Below, piece by piece: positions 44,126 to 54,720 of a stretch of 64,000 nucleotides of DNA. Where the stretch lies: the NCBI RefSeq assembly GCF_003201955.1, contig NZ_QJJM01000005.1:186001-250000 (forward strand). The letters run 5' to 3'. The position numbers and the translations under genes are program-made. The DNA comes from Blastomonas natatoria. Its GTDB lineage: Bacteria; Pseudomonadota; Alphaproteobacteria; Sphingomonadales; Sphingomonadaceae. The notes beneath the pieces were generated by a model. The model made no database searches. It was not told where the DNA came from and saw nothing but the letters and a program-made list of their open reading frames with translations. Numbering within the stretch: position 1 is the stretch's first letter; every line of letters starts with the position of its first letter.

Positions 44126-44890
44126 TCATCCCCGCAAGCCGATCGCCCCCATCTGGCGTCCGTAATCGGGCTCGCCGCGATGGGTGGCGCGGCGGAAGCT
44201 GTAATAGCCCTGCTCGTCCGAATAGGTATCGACCCCGCTCATGTGCACCGTACCGATGCCGCAGGCGGCAAGCCGTGCCGCGATATAGCCCTCAAGGTCG
44301 AACTGGTAATGGTCGCTGCGGCCTTCGCGGAAAAAGCGTTCATTTTCCGGATCGGCCTCGCAGAATCGGCGCAGGAAGCCTGGATCGACCTCATAGCTTT
44401 TCTGCTGGATGCATGGGCCGATCGCCGCAACGATGGCCTCGCGATGCGCGCCCATGCGCTCCATCGCGGCCACTGTCGCCTCGCCAACACCGGCAAACGC
44501 GCCCTTCCAGCCCGAATGCGCCGCACCGATGATCTGCGCGTGCGTGTCGGCAAACAGGATCGGCGGGCAGTCGGCGCCCAGCACGCCGAGCAGAATACCC
44601 GGCCGGTCGGTGACCATCGCGTCCGCTTTCGGCCGTTCGTCGACCCCGATCGCGGCATTGACCCGCACCACATCGGCGCTGTGCACCTGGTGCAGCGTCA
44701 CCAGCGTCGAACCGGGCAGGATCGCCTCGGCCGCGCGCCGCCGGTTCTCCTGCACCGCTTGCGGGTCATCATCCGATCCCAGCCCGACATTGAGCCCAGC
44801 GACAAGCCCGGTCGAAACCCCGCCACGCCGACCGGTAAAGCCATGCGCTATTGCACCGAGAGCAGGCGAGGTGAGGAGGGGGACGCTCAT
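44126..44890 (-). CDS. pgeF: Peptidoglycan editing factor PgeF (YfiH/laccase-domain protein)
   Basis: A 254-residue protein of the multicopper polyphenol-oxidase-like (DUF152) family. It carries the conserved HQVHSADVVRVN, ADCPPILFAD, AAHSGWKGAFAGV (metal ligand and catalytic histidines) and CIQQKSYEVDPGF. Members bind zinc and act as peptidoglycan editing or purine nucleoside phosphorylases, not true laccases. It shares the minus-strand run with pepN (upstream) and the DASS permease (downstream). Confidence 0.94.
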   Translation of the reverse strand: MSVPLLTSPALGAIAHGFTGRRGGVSTGLVAGLNVGLGSDDDPQAVQENRRRAAEAILPGSTLVTLHQVHSADVVRVNAAIGVDERPKADAMVTDRPGILLGVLGADCPPILFADTHAQIIGAAHSGWKGAFAGVGEATVAAMERMGAHREAIVAAIGPCIQQKSYEVDPGFLRRFCEADPENERFFREGRSDHYQFDLEGYIAARLAACGIGTVHMSGVDTYSDEQGYYSFRRATHRGEPDYGRQMGAIGLRG

Positions 44891-44916
44891 GGCGCTGTTG
44901 TCCTGAATACCTGTCT

Positions 44917-45000
44917 CGTCACCCCCGCGAACGCGGGGGTCCCGCTTATGGCATGAGTTGGCGATAACAAGCGGGATTCCCGCTTTCGCGGGAATGACGA
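44917..45000. repeat. REP/BIME-like double-palindrome repeat, copy B
   Basis: An 84-base element with the same left and right palindromes as copy A, in the pgeF-pepN intergenic gap. Orientation is the same on the plus strand, although the flanking genes here are on the minus strand. The left palindrome reads CGCGAACGCGGGGG and the right reads GCTTTCGCGGG. The middle (CTTATGGCATGAGTTGGCGA) differs from copies A and C. Confidence 0.88.
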
Positions 45001-45055
45001 CCGAGTTTGCTGAGACAATTGTCCCATTGCGTGGTGACGGTTCGGAATCTTGGCT

Positions 45056-47686
45056 TTACTCAAGGCTCTTCACCACCTGTTCGGTCACGTCCTTGGACAA
45101 TCCAGGCTGGGCCAGGATTCGCTCCAGGCACCCGCGCATCATGCCAGCGCGCGCTTCGTCGAACCGCCGCCAGCGGCCCAGAGGCGCGATGAAGCGCGCG
45201 GTCGTTTGCGGATTGAGCGGATCGAGCTTGAGCACCAGATCGGTCAGCAGCTCATAGCCGCGCCCGCTCGCCTCGTGAAACACCGCCTGGTTCGAAACGA
45301 ACGGCCAGTAGAGCGCGCGTACCCGGTTGGGGTTGGTCAGCGTGAAATCCTTGTGCCGGATGAGCTCGAGCATCTGTTCGTGCACCCGCGGATGCGCCGA
45401 ACCGGTCTGCAGCGAGAACCATTTGTCGATGACCAGGGCATTGCCCTGATAGCGGTTGTAGAAGCTGTCGAGCGCGGTCTCGCGCTCGTCGGCCTGCATG
45501 CTGGCGAGTATGGCGAGCGCACCCTGGCGGTCGGTCATGTTGTCGGCGCGCGCGAACTGATCGAACGCGATAGCCGCCGCATCGCTCGCTTCGGCAGACG
45601 CGATATAGCCGAGCGCGAGCGACTTCACCTTGCGCGCACCGCGCGCCTCGCGGCTGAGCGAATAGGGCACAGCCGACGCGCGTTCGTGCACGATGCGCCA
45701 CGGATCGAGCAGCCGCAATCCGATCGCCTTGCGCAGAGCGCGCCGCGCGGCATGGATCGCCTCGGGCCGGACGACGAGCATCTGTTCGCCCAGAAATGCT
45801 TCGGTCGGCAGGCTCAAAATCTCCGCGCGCATCGAATCGTCGATGCGCTGGTCGCTCACCAGATCGCCGAACACCGCGATGATCTCGTCCAGGGAGACCG
45901 CATGGTCCTCTGCCCCGCCGGGGCCGTCCAGGGCGGCAATGTCTGCGATCAGCCGGTCGATGACCAGTTGCTGCAACGCTTCGTAGCGCGCGAACGGATC
46001 GTCATCGTGGCGCACCAGAAACGCCAGGTCGCCGCTTGCCCTGGCGACATCCAGATTCACCGGCGCGGAAAAGCCGCGGTTGATCGAGAGCACCGGCGCG
46101 CGCGCATAACCTTCGAACTGCAAGCTCTGTTCGGCCTCGGTCAGCATCACCAGCGTCTCGCCGCGATGCGCCTTCATGTCGCGGTCGATCAAGGCGGTGC
46201 GCAGCGGGATCGGCATCAGCGGCTTGACCGGCTGGCCCGGCGTGGCCGCAAAATTCTGCCTGAGGTGCAGCGTCGCGGTGCCGGTGGCGGCATCATGTTC
46301 GAGCCGCGCCTGGACCTGCGGCGTGCCCGCCTGTTCGTACCAGCGGCGGAATTGCGTGAGGTCGAGCGAAGCCCCCTCCTCCATCGCGCGGACGAAATCT
46401 TCGCAAGTCGCAGCCTCCCCGTCATGCCGCCGGAAATAGAGGTCGCAACCGGCGCGAAACCGCTCGGGGCCCGCCATGGTTGCCATCATGCGGATGACCT
46501 CCGCCCCCTTGTTATAGACGGTGGAGGTGTAGAAGTTGCTGATCTCCATATAGCTGTCGGGCCGGATCGGATGGGCGAGCGGGCCGGCGTCCTCCGGAAA
46601 CTGGCTGGCGCGCAGCATCCGCACATCCTCGATCCGCTTGACCGCCTCCGACCCCATGTCGGCAGAAAAGCACTGGTCGCGATAGACGGTGAAGCCTTCC
46701 TTGAGGCTCAGCTGGAACCAGTCGCGGCAGGTAACGCGGTTGCCCGACCAGTTGTGGAAATATTCGTGCGCGACCACGCCCTCGATCGCGTCATAGTCAT
46801 AATCGGTCGCGGTATCGGGATCGGCGAGGATGTAACGCGAATTGAAGATGTTGAGGCCCTTGTTCTCCATCGCCCCCATGTTGAAATCGCTGACCGCGAC
46901 GATGTTGAACACCGGCAGGTCATATTCCAGACCATAGACGCGCTCATCCCAGGCCATCGAGGCTTTCAGCGCCTGCATCGCATGCGCGGTGCGCCCCTCG
47001 TCGCCTGCGCGCACGAAGATGGCGAGATCGACCGTCTGCCCGCTCTTGGTCGTGAAACTGTCGCGCGTTGCCATAAGATCGCCCGCCACCAGCGCGAACA
47101 GATAGCTCGGCTTGGGATGCGGATCGTGCCAGCGGGCATAATGGCGGCCGTCCTCCAGATCGCCCGATTCGACCAGCGCGCCGTTGCTCAGCAGTACCGG
47201 GAACCGGCGCTTGTCGGCGCGCAGCAGCACCTCATAGACCGCCATATTGTCGGGACGGTCGATGAACGGGATGATGCGGCGAAAGCCTTCGGCCTCGCAC
47301 TGGGTGCACAGCATGCCGTTCGAGGCGAACAGGCCCATGAGCTGAGTGTTGGTATCGGGCGCGATGCGGGTGGTGAGCGTCACTGTCGCGCGATCGGTGG
47401 GCACGTCGAAAGCGATGCCATGGCCTTCGCTGCGCCAGTTGACCGGCTGGCCATCGAGATCAAGCGTCTGCGGCAGCGGGCCATCGCAATCGAGCCGTAC
47501 CGGGCGATCGTGCGCGCCATTGCGGACCAGGGCGAGCGTCGCGTGAACCTCGGCCGCCGAGAGGTCCAGATCGAACTCCAGCGCCACCGTTTCCACCCGC
47601 CAGTCGGGCGGCTGATAATCGGCCCGGTAGATTACCGGGGGGTCCTGCATCGCGGGATGGGCGGTTGCGGTCTGGATATCGGCCAT
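45056..47686 (-). CDS. pepN: Aminopeptidase N (M1 family)
   Basis: An 876-residue zinc aminopeptidase. The exopeptidase motif GAMEN is at 271-275, the zinc-binding HEYFH at 307-311 (VAHEYFHNWSGN) and the third ligand Glu330 (SLKEG). The C-terminal domain is the DUF3458 all-helical form of bacterial PepN, consistent with the length. It degrades peptides produced by Clp and Lon in the cytoplasm. It is divergent from tldD (119 bases between starts) and heads the minus-strand run pepN-pgeF-DASS-PLP enzyme. Confidence 0.96.
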   Translation of the reverse strand: MADIQTATAHPAMQDPPVIYRADYQPPDWRVETVALEFDLDLSAAEVHATLALVRNGAHDRPVRLDCDGPLPQTLDLDGQPVNWRSEGHGIAFDVPTDRATVTLTTRIAPDTNTQLMGLFASNGMLCTQCEAEGFRRIIPFIDRPDNMAVYEVLLRADKRRFPVLLSNGALVESGDLEDGRHYARWHDPHPKPSYLFALVAGDLMATRDSFTTKSGQTVDLAIFVRAGDEGRTAHAMQALKASMAWDERVYGLEYDLPVFNIVAVSDFNMGAMENKGLNIFNSRYILADPDTATDYDYDAIEGVVAHEYFHNWSGNRVTCRDWFQLSLKEGFTVYRDQCFSADMGSEAVKRIEDVRMLRASQFPEDAGPLAHPIRPDSYMEISNFYTSTVYNKGAEVIRMMATMAGPERFRAGCDLYFRRHDGEAATCEDFVRAMEEGASLDLTQFRRWYEQAGTPQVQARLEHDAATGTATLHLRQNFAATPGQPVKPLMPIPLRTALIDRDMKAHRGETLVMLTEAEQSLQFEGYARAPVLSINRGFSAPVNLDVARASGDLAFLVRHDDDPFARYEALQQLVIDRLIADIAALDGPGGAEDHAVSLDEIIAVFGDLVSDQRIDDSMRAEILSLPTEAFLGEQMLVVRPEAIHAARRALRKAIGLRLLDPWRIVHERASAVPYSLSREARGARKVKSLALGYIASAEASDAAAIAFDQFARADNMTDRQGALAILASMQADERETALDSFYNRYQGNALVIDKWFSLQTGSAHPRVHEQMLELIRHKDFTLTNPNRVRALYWPFVSNQAVFHEASGRGYELLTDLVLKLDPLNPQTTARFIAPLGRWRRFDEARAGMMRGCLERILAQPGLSKDVTEQVVKSLE

Positions 47687-47805
47687 GGGCGAACTCTAGT
47701 GCGCGGGCCGGGAATGCACAATCGGCCAGTGTCCCGATGGCGCGACTGGCTTACGGGAGGGACAGGACCTGTGCCCCTCTTCCCTAATCGCAGGTGAGGG
47801 CGCAT

Positions 47806-49242
47806 ATGTCGGGCATGACCCAGACAGACCCTCGCTCGTTCCTCTACCGCGCCGATGCGCTCGACCCCGATACCGCGCAGGCGATCACCCTCGATGCGCT
47901 GAAAGCCTGCGACGACGGCGAGCTCTACCTGCAATATGCGGCCAGCGAGAGCTTTGTCTTCGATGACGGCCGGCTCAAGACCGCCGATTATTCGACCGAT
48001 TCAGGCTTCGGCCTGCGCGGCGTTTCGGGCGAGATGACCGGCTTTGCCCATGCCAATGATGTCAGCGCTGCGGGCATCCGCCGCGCCGCCGAAACCTTGA
48101 AGCTGCTCGATCCCGCCAAGGGCGAAGCCGCCCCGCCGCCGCGCAAGAACAACCGGCACCTGTACACCGATGGCAACCCGCTCGAATCGATCCCGTTCGA
48201 GGCCAAGATCGCGCTGCTCGAAAAGATTGATGCCGCCGCGCGCGCGCGCGACCCGCGCGTCGCGCAGGTCACCGCGAGCCTGGTCGGCAGCTGGTCGGTC
48301 GTCGAGGTGGTGCGCGCCGATGGCTTTGTCGCCACCGATGTCCGCCCGCTGGTGCGGCTCAACGTGTCGATCGTCGCGCAGAGCGGCGAGCGGCGCGAGG
48401 TCGGCAGCTTCGGCATGGGCGGGCGTTACCTTTACGATACGATGTTCGAGGACGCCGCGTGGAACCGCGCCATCGACGAGGCGCTGGCGCAGGCGCTGAC
48501 CAATCTCGAGAGCGTGGCAGCACCTGCGGGCGAGATGACCGTGCTGCTCGGCCCCGGCTGGCCCGGCATCATCCTGCACGAGGCGATCGGGCACGGGCTG
48601 GAAGGCGATTTCAATCGCAAGGGTACCAGCGCCTTTTCGGGCCGCATCGGCCAGCGCGTCGCCGCCGATGGCGTCACCGTGGTCGACGATGGCTCGATCC
48701 AGGACCGGCGCGGCTCGCTCAGCATTGACGACGAGGGAACGCCCACGCAGGAGAATGTGCTGATCGAAAACGGCATATTGCGCGGATACATGCAGGACCG
48801 CCTCAACGCCCGCCTGATGGGCGTCGCCCCGACCGGCAACGGCCGCCGCCAATCCTATGCCCACGCCCCGATGCCGCGCATGACCAACACCTTCATGCGC
48901 GCAGGGAACGACGATCCGGCAGAGCTTCTGAGCCGCGTCAAGAACGGCATCTACGCCAGGAGCTTCGGCGGCGGCCAGGTCGATATCGTCTCGGGCAAGT
49001 TCGTCTTCACCTGCACCGAGGCGTACCGCGTCGAGAACGGCAAGCTCGGCGCACCGATCAAGGGCGCAACGCTGATCGGCGACGGCCCGACGGTGCTCAC
49101 CAAGGTCACCGGCATCGGCAACGACTTCGCCCTCGATGAAGGCGTCGGCGTCTGCGGCAAGGGGGGCCAGGGCGTGCCCGCAGGCGTGGGCCAGCCCAGC
49201 TTGCTGGTCAGCGGGCTGACGGTGGGTGGGACTGGGGGATAG
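47806..49242 (+). CDS. tldD: Metalloprotease TldD
   Basis: A 478-residue TldD/PmbA-family peptidase. The HExxxH motif is LHEAIGHGLEGDFNRKG, with the typical SFGMGGRYLYD and the C-terminal FVFTCTEAYRVENGKL and GKGGQGVPAGVGQPSLLV. TldD forms a heterodimer with PmbA (TldE), which is not in the window; it processes unstructured peptides such as microcin B17 precursor and CcdA. ATG 47806 follows AGGTGAGGG; a GTG 12 bases upstream is possible. Everything after this gene to 51.7 kb looks foreign. Confidence 0.95.
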   Translation: MSGMTQTDPRSFLYRADALDPDTAQAITLDALKACDDGELYLQYAASESFVFDDGRLKTADYSTDSGFGLRGVSGEMTGFAHANDVSAAGIRRAAETLKLLDPAKGEAAPPPRKNNRHLYTDGNPLESIPFEAKIALLEKIDAAARARDPRVAQVTASLVGSWSVVEVVRADGFVATDVRPLVRLNVSIVAQSGERREVGSFGMGGRYLYDTMFEDAAWNRAIDEALAQALTNLESVAAPAGEMTVLLGPGWPGIILHEAIGHGLEGDFNRKGTSAFSGRIGQRVAADGVTVVDDGSIQDRRGSLSIDDEGTPTQENVLIENGILRGYMQDRLNARLMGVAPTGNGRRQSYAHAPMPRMTNTFMRAGNDDPAELLSRVKNGIYARSFGGGQVDIVSGKFVFTCTEAYRVENGKLGAPIKGATLIGDGPTVLTKVTGIGNDFALDEGVGVCGKGGQGVPAGVGQPSLLVSGLTVGGTGG

Positions 49243-49415
49243 TGCTGTCCTCAAATGCCATCGAAATTTCGGCGCGAAGTTGTGGGGGTGCTGGCTGGAC
49301 TCGAATTTGATCCAAGGCCGCCAAGGCACTCAGGATCATTCCTGCGATGAGCAAAGTTGGCATGCTGCAGACAGCGCAAAACCTGCTAACGTCGAACCCC
49401 TGAGTCGAGAGAGTT

Positions 49416-49790
49416 GTGCCACAAGATCGAGATAGCCCTTCGGCCAAGCCACAGATTGGTTGCTATATGTCCGCTGAGGAAGCGACCAATTTGTCCTCGT
49501 ATGCAGAAAATCTGGGTGTGAAGCGTTCAGTCCTCGTATCCTTGCTCGTATTGCGGGAACTAAACTGTCACAGGCTTGCCTGGCTTCGAACCAAGCACAG
49601 GTACGCCGCCTTGAAAAAAGGACGTGAACGGGTGACGGCGCGCCTGAGCACGATGTCGCTCAAAGATTCTTTTGCGGTACACATTAGCAAATTTGGCATG
49701 GGGTCAGATGAGGCTGCCTGGATTCTCTTTCAGGCTGAGCTGTCGGAGAAATGGCTGGAAAAGTCGCTGTTTGATGGGAATCAAGATTGA
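49416..49790 (+). CDS. Small protein with two ribbon-helix-helix-like repeats
   Basis: A 124-residue protein, GTG start after GAGAG. Each half looks like a strand-helix-helix RHH unit: IGCYMSAEEATNLSSYAENLGVKRSVLVSLLVLREL (first) and ARLSTMSLKDSFAVHISKFGMGSDEAAWILFQAEL (second), read in parts. A tandem RHH chain, as in TraY of F plasmid, would give a monomeric DNA binder. Lys/Arg residues between the halves (RTKHRYAALKKGRER) suit DNA contact. It may regulate the next two genes. The RHH reading is inference; no function is established. Confidence 0.5.
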   Translation: MPQDRDSPSAKPQIGCYMSAEEATNLSSYAENLGVKRSVLVSLLVLRELNCHRLAWLRTKHRYAALKKGRERVTARLSTMSLKDSFAVHISKFGMGSDEAAWILFQAELSEKWLEKSLFDGNQD

Positions 49791-49876
49791 TTCCCACAGG
49801 TGAAAGTGGGACAATAAGGCGTTTGGGTTGTGCCGTCAGGCAGATCAAGGCGTGATGTTGGGGTTAGGTGTTTGAT

Positions 49877-50422
49877 ATGGCGCTGTCAGTTGTGAACGTT
49901 GGCTCACCACGAAAGTGCGCAGCCGTCGATTGGGCGGAGGTGCAACTCGCTCAGTTCGAGCACGATGAAAAGTATCATCGCGAAATTAGCCGTCTTTCGG
50001 TTCAGGATCGTTTGCGGCACATGGCTTTGCATTTCGCAAAATACGCAGGGCGTTTGCAGGAAGATTCTAGCAATTTGACGTTCAAGAAGGTGGCGACAGA
50101 CTCGCTGATCATTGCCATCTCCAGTGCTAACATTCTCAATATCGATCTGACGACAGAAGGACTCGATTGCGCAAGTTCGGATAGCGCTAGGGAAGGTTTT
50201 GCGAAGCGCCTTGCCATCGCCGCTGGACGCATGGCCGGCGCGTGTGAGCGGCTCGATCACCTAGAGGATTTTCCGTTTAGAGCGGCCATAACTGCTGAAG
50301 TTCTCTCAATCTTAAGAGCCTGCATCGATTTGTTTGACGCAGAAGGCTGGTTGCTGGCGCAGGAAAGGGAGAAACGACTGGCGCCGGTCAAGGCCAAATC
50401 CATCTTCCACGGAAAGATATAG
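49877..50422 (+). CDS. Helical MazG-like protein (predicted, key residues altered)
   Basis: A 181-residue all-helical-looking protein. Residues about 45-60 (RLRHMALHFAKYAGRL) and 69-90 (FKKVATDSLIIAISSANILNID) resemble the two MazG-type helices (H-x3-K-E-x-G-E-L and E-L-A-D with downstream ID). The first acidic pair is replaced (KYAGRL instead of KExGEL), and ELAD reads VATD. A third stretch (ERLDHLEDFPFRAAI) follows. ATG 49877 has AGGTG at a good distance; GTG 49868 is possible. It lies 12 bases before the Dcd-like gene, so the two are co-translated. If active it would act on nucleotides. Confidence 0.5.
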   Translation: MALSVVNVGSPRKCAAVDWAEVQLAQFEHDEKYHREISRLSVQDRLRHMALHFAKYAGRLQEDSSNLTFKKVATDSLIIAISSANILNIDLTTEGLDCASSDSAREGFAKRLAIAAGRMAGACERLDHLEDFPFRAAITAEVLSILRACIDLFDAEGWLLAQEREKRLAPVKAKSIFHGKI

Positions 50423-50434
50423 GTACCGATTACG

Positions 50435-51274
50435 ATGACTTTCTGGAGTGGTCAGCGTCTTTCAACAGACGGCGTGACTCAACAGATTGTGGATCCTTTC
50501 CAACAGGATAGGATTGATTGCTCTGCCTACACCCTAACCTTAGGCGCAGAGGCTTACGTCACCCCACATTTCGGAGACAACTTGCGCGAGGGAGGAAAGC
50601 AGCAACTTGCAAAGCCTGAATTGGTGGATATCCGGGGAGTTCAGAGAACTCAAGGTGGTGGCCAGGTTGTAATCCCACCAGGACAATTCGCATTTCTCCT
50701 CACAGAAGAAACGGTATCAATTCCACCTGATGCAATGGGCTTTATTTCTTTGAAGTCGAAGCCGAAATTTGGCGGCCTGATCAACGTTTCGGGCTTTCAC
50801 GTCGATCCTGGCTTTAAAGGTAAGCTTATTTTTTCGGTTTTTAATGCAGGACCGACGGCTTTACATTTCGCTAGAGGCGAACACCTGTTTCTCTTATGGA
50901 TTGCTGATCTTTCGTTCAAAGGGGTGAAGGCTGATGGTCGTAAACAGCACATTAAAACGAGCGTCGGTTATGCTGAAATTCCTAATGATTTAGTAAATCA
51001 GATCAAGCGTGAGAATCATTCACTTCAATCACTCTCTCTACGAGTCGAAAAACTGACTACTCAAGTCAATATTGCAACAGCGGTTGCTACGGCGCTCGCC
51101 ACTATTCTGGGTATTTTTGCTGCTTATGCGGCTCTTTGGCCAGGAGTCAAAACTGACAAATACGAAGTACGGATCGAGCAACCCATCCCGGCCATTGCTG
51201 TCCCTCAACATACTCCCAGCTCCGATGCTCAACCTAAACTCCGCACCAATCCTCCAAAGCCGTCTGGTAACTGA
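50435..51274 (+). CDS. Membrane-anchored dCTP deaminase-fold protein with altered active site
   Basis: A 279-residue protein. Residues 20-165 form a dCTP deaminase/dUTPase fold: VDPFQQDRIDCSAYTLTLG, then VVIPPGQFAFLLTEETVSIPPDAMGFISLKSK, then SGFHVDPGFKGKLIFSVFNAGPTALHFARGEHLFLLWI (in parts). The conserved FHVDPGFKG is kept, but the following residue that is the catalytic Glu in Dcd (TLE) is Ser134 here. The Ser/Arg of the RSSLAR motif are also lost (FISLKS). A coiled coil (about 187-211) and one transmembrane helix (213-235) follow. An inactive or repurposed nucleotide-binding sensor is likely. It overlaps the convergent DUF1643 gene by 41 bases. Confidence 0.7.
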   Translation: MTFWSGQRLSTDGVTQQIVDPFQQDRIDCSAYTLTLGAEAYVTPHFGDNLREGGKQQLAKPELVDIRGVQRTQGGGQVVIPPGQFAFLLTEETVSIPPDAMGFISLKSKPKFGGLINVSGFHVDPGFKGKLIFSVFNAGPTALHFARGEHLFLLWIADLSFKGVKADGRKQHIKTSVGYAEIPNDLVNQIKRENHSLQSLSLRVEKLTTQVNIATAVATALATILGIFAAYAALWPGVKTDKYEVRIEQPIPAIAVPQHTPSSDAQPKLRTNPPKPSGN

Positions 51275-51722
51275 TCATTAAAGGATGGCGAGGGTGGCCA
51301 TCTTTCGTCACCCCAAAACATTTCAGCGGCACCGTCAGCGATTCTGCAGTTTCGGAGACGATACGCCATTGCTCTCGGAGGCCAACGGGCAATTTCGAGA
51401 GGGTTCCCCACGCGACGATTGTCACTTCCGCTGCTTCCAGAATCTCCCTTAGATGCATAGCATTATCTGGACCGACAGGATCGCTTGCGCGAGCCAGATG
51501 CCGAATGTCGGTTGCCCTGTAAGCAAACACATTGCCGACGATGACCTTCGACCAACCCAGCCGTTTTCCGAAACCGACCACCCGGCGGATCGTGGCATCG
51601 TCAACTTCCGCGTCGGCCGTGGACGGGTTAACCATAATGACCGCCGCAACGGGTCCGAACATGCTGACATTGCGCTCCAACCGGTAGCGGTAATTTTCGC
51701 AGGGGCTAAGCACCGCAGACAT
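51234..51722 (-). CDS. DUF1643 family protein
   Basis: A 162-residue protein with the DUF1643 pattern NYRYRLERNVSMFGPVAAVIMVNPSTADAEVDDATIRRVVGFGKRLGWSKVIVGNVFAYRATDIRHLARA (in parts) and a C-terminal CFGVTKDGHPRHPL. The ATG at 51722 is preceded by GGAG and begins the domain. DUF1643 proteins are of unknown function and are often found near mobile or phage-derived DNA. It reads against the Dcd-like gene and overlaps its 3' end by 41 bases. Confidence 0.85.
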   Translation of the reverse strand: MSAVLSPCENYRYRLERNVSMFGPVAAVIMVNPSTADAEVDDATIRRVVGFGKRLGWSKVIVGNVFAYRATDIRHLARASDPVGPDNAMHLREILEAAEVTIVAWGTLSKLPVGLREQWRIVSETAESLTVPLKCFGVTKDGHPRHPLMISYQTALEDWCGV

Positions 51723-52047
51723 TCGACACTCCACTTCTCGCACCCCCGCCCAACATTTTGCTTTGGAAAATCGATTCTGCGGACGCGATGCTACACCCTT
51801 CGCGTTGTTGCCGCCCGAAGTCCAGCAGCGACCAGGCGCACATATTCCGTTGCTTCCCACTCCCCCCTTCCCCGCCGCAGAACCTTGCGCTAAGGGCTTG
51901 GCCGACTTATCGGTTGATGCATCGGCCCGCCGGCTTTCGCGCACAAAAAATGGTCGCGCGCGTCCCCATCCGGCCTGTCGGTGACGAACCGCCTGAGATC
52001 GGGCACCGCTTCGGTGCCGTGGGACACATAACTGGAAGGGACTCCAC
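51723..52047. other. Intergenic region upstream of acnA
   Basis: 325 bases without a credible gene. The right part, GC-rich and close to acnA, ends in GGAAGGGAC before the start codon and should contain the acnA promoter. The left part is transitional in base composition between the islet and acnA. No RNA gene or clear operator was recognised. Confidence 0.5.

Positions 52048-54716
<2,669 letters not shown>

Positions 54717-54720
<4 letters not shown>

Larger units (their letters stand above)
49243..51733. other. AT-rich accessory islet between tldD and acnA
   Basis: The genes at 49.4-51.7 kb have visibly more A and T, more TTG/AAT-type codons and longer AT runs than tldD and acnA on either side. 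The islet holds four genes, three of which read on the plus strand with tight spacing. No integrase, transposase, tRNA or direct repeat flanks are visible. It may have arrived by horizontal transfer or recombination with another strain. Confidence 0.65.

Noticed and set aside
45050-47797. 915-residue open frame on the plus strand over pepN
   Set aside because: pepN on the minus strand has all zinc-peptidase motifs; the other frame is compositionally typical antisense sequence.
49243-51733. Prophage or integrative element in the AT-rich islet
   Set aside because: No integrase, transposase, structural phage gene, tRNA target or flanking direct repeat is visible; only an accessory islet can be supported.
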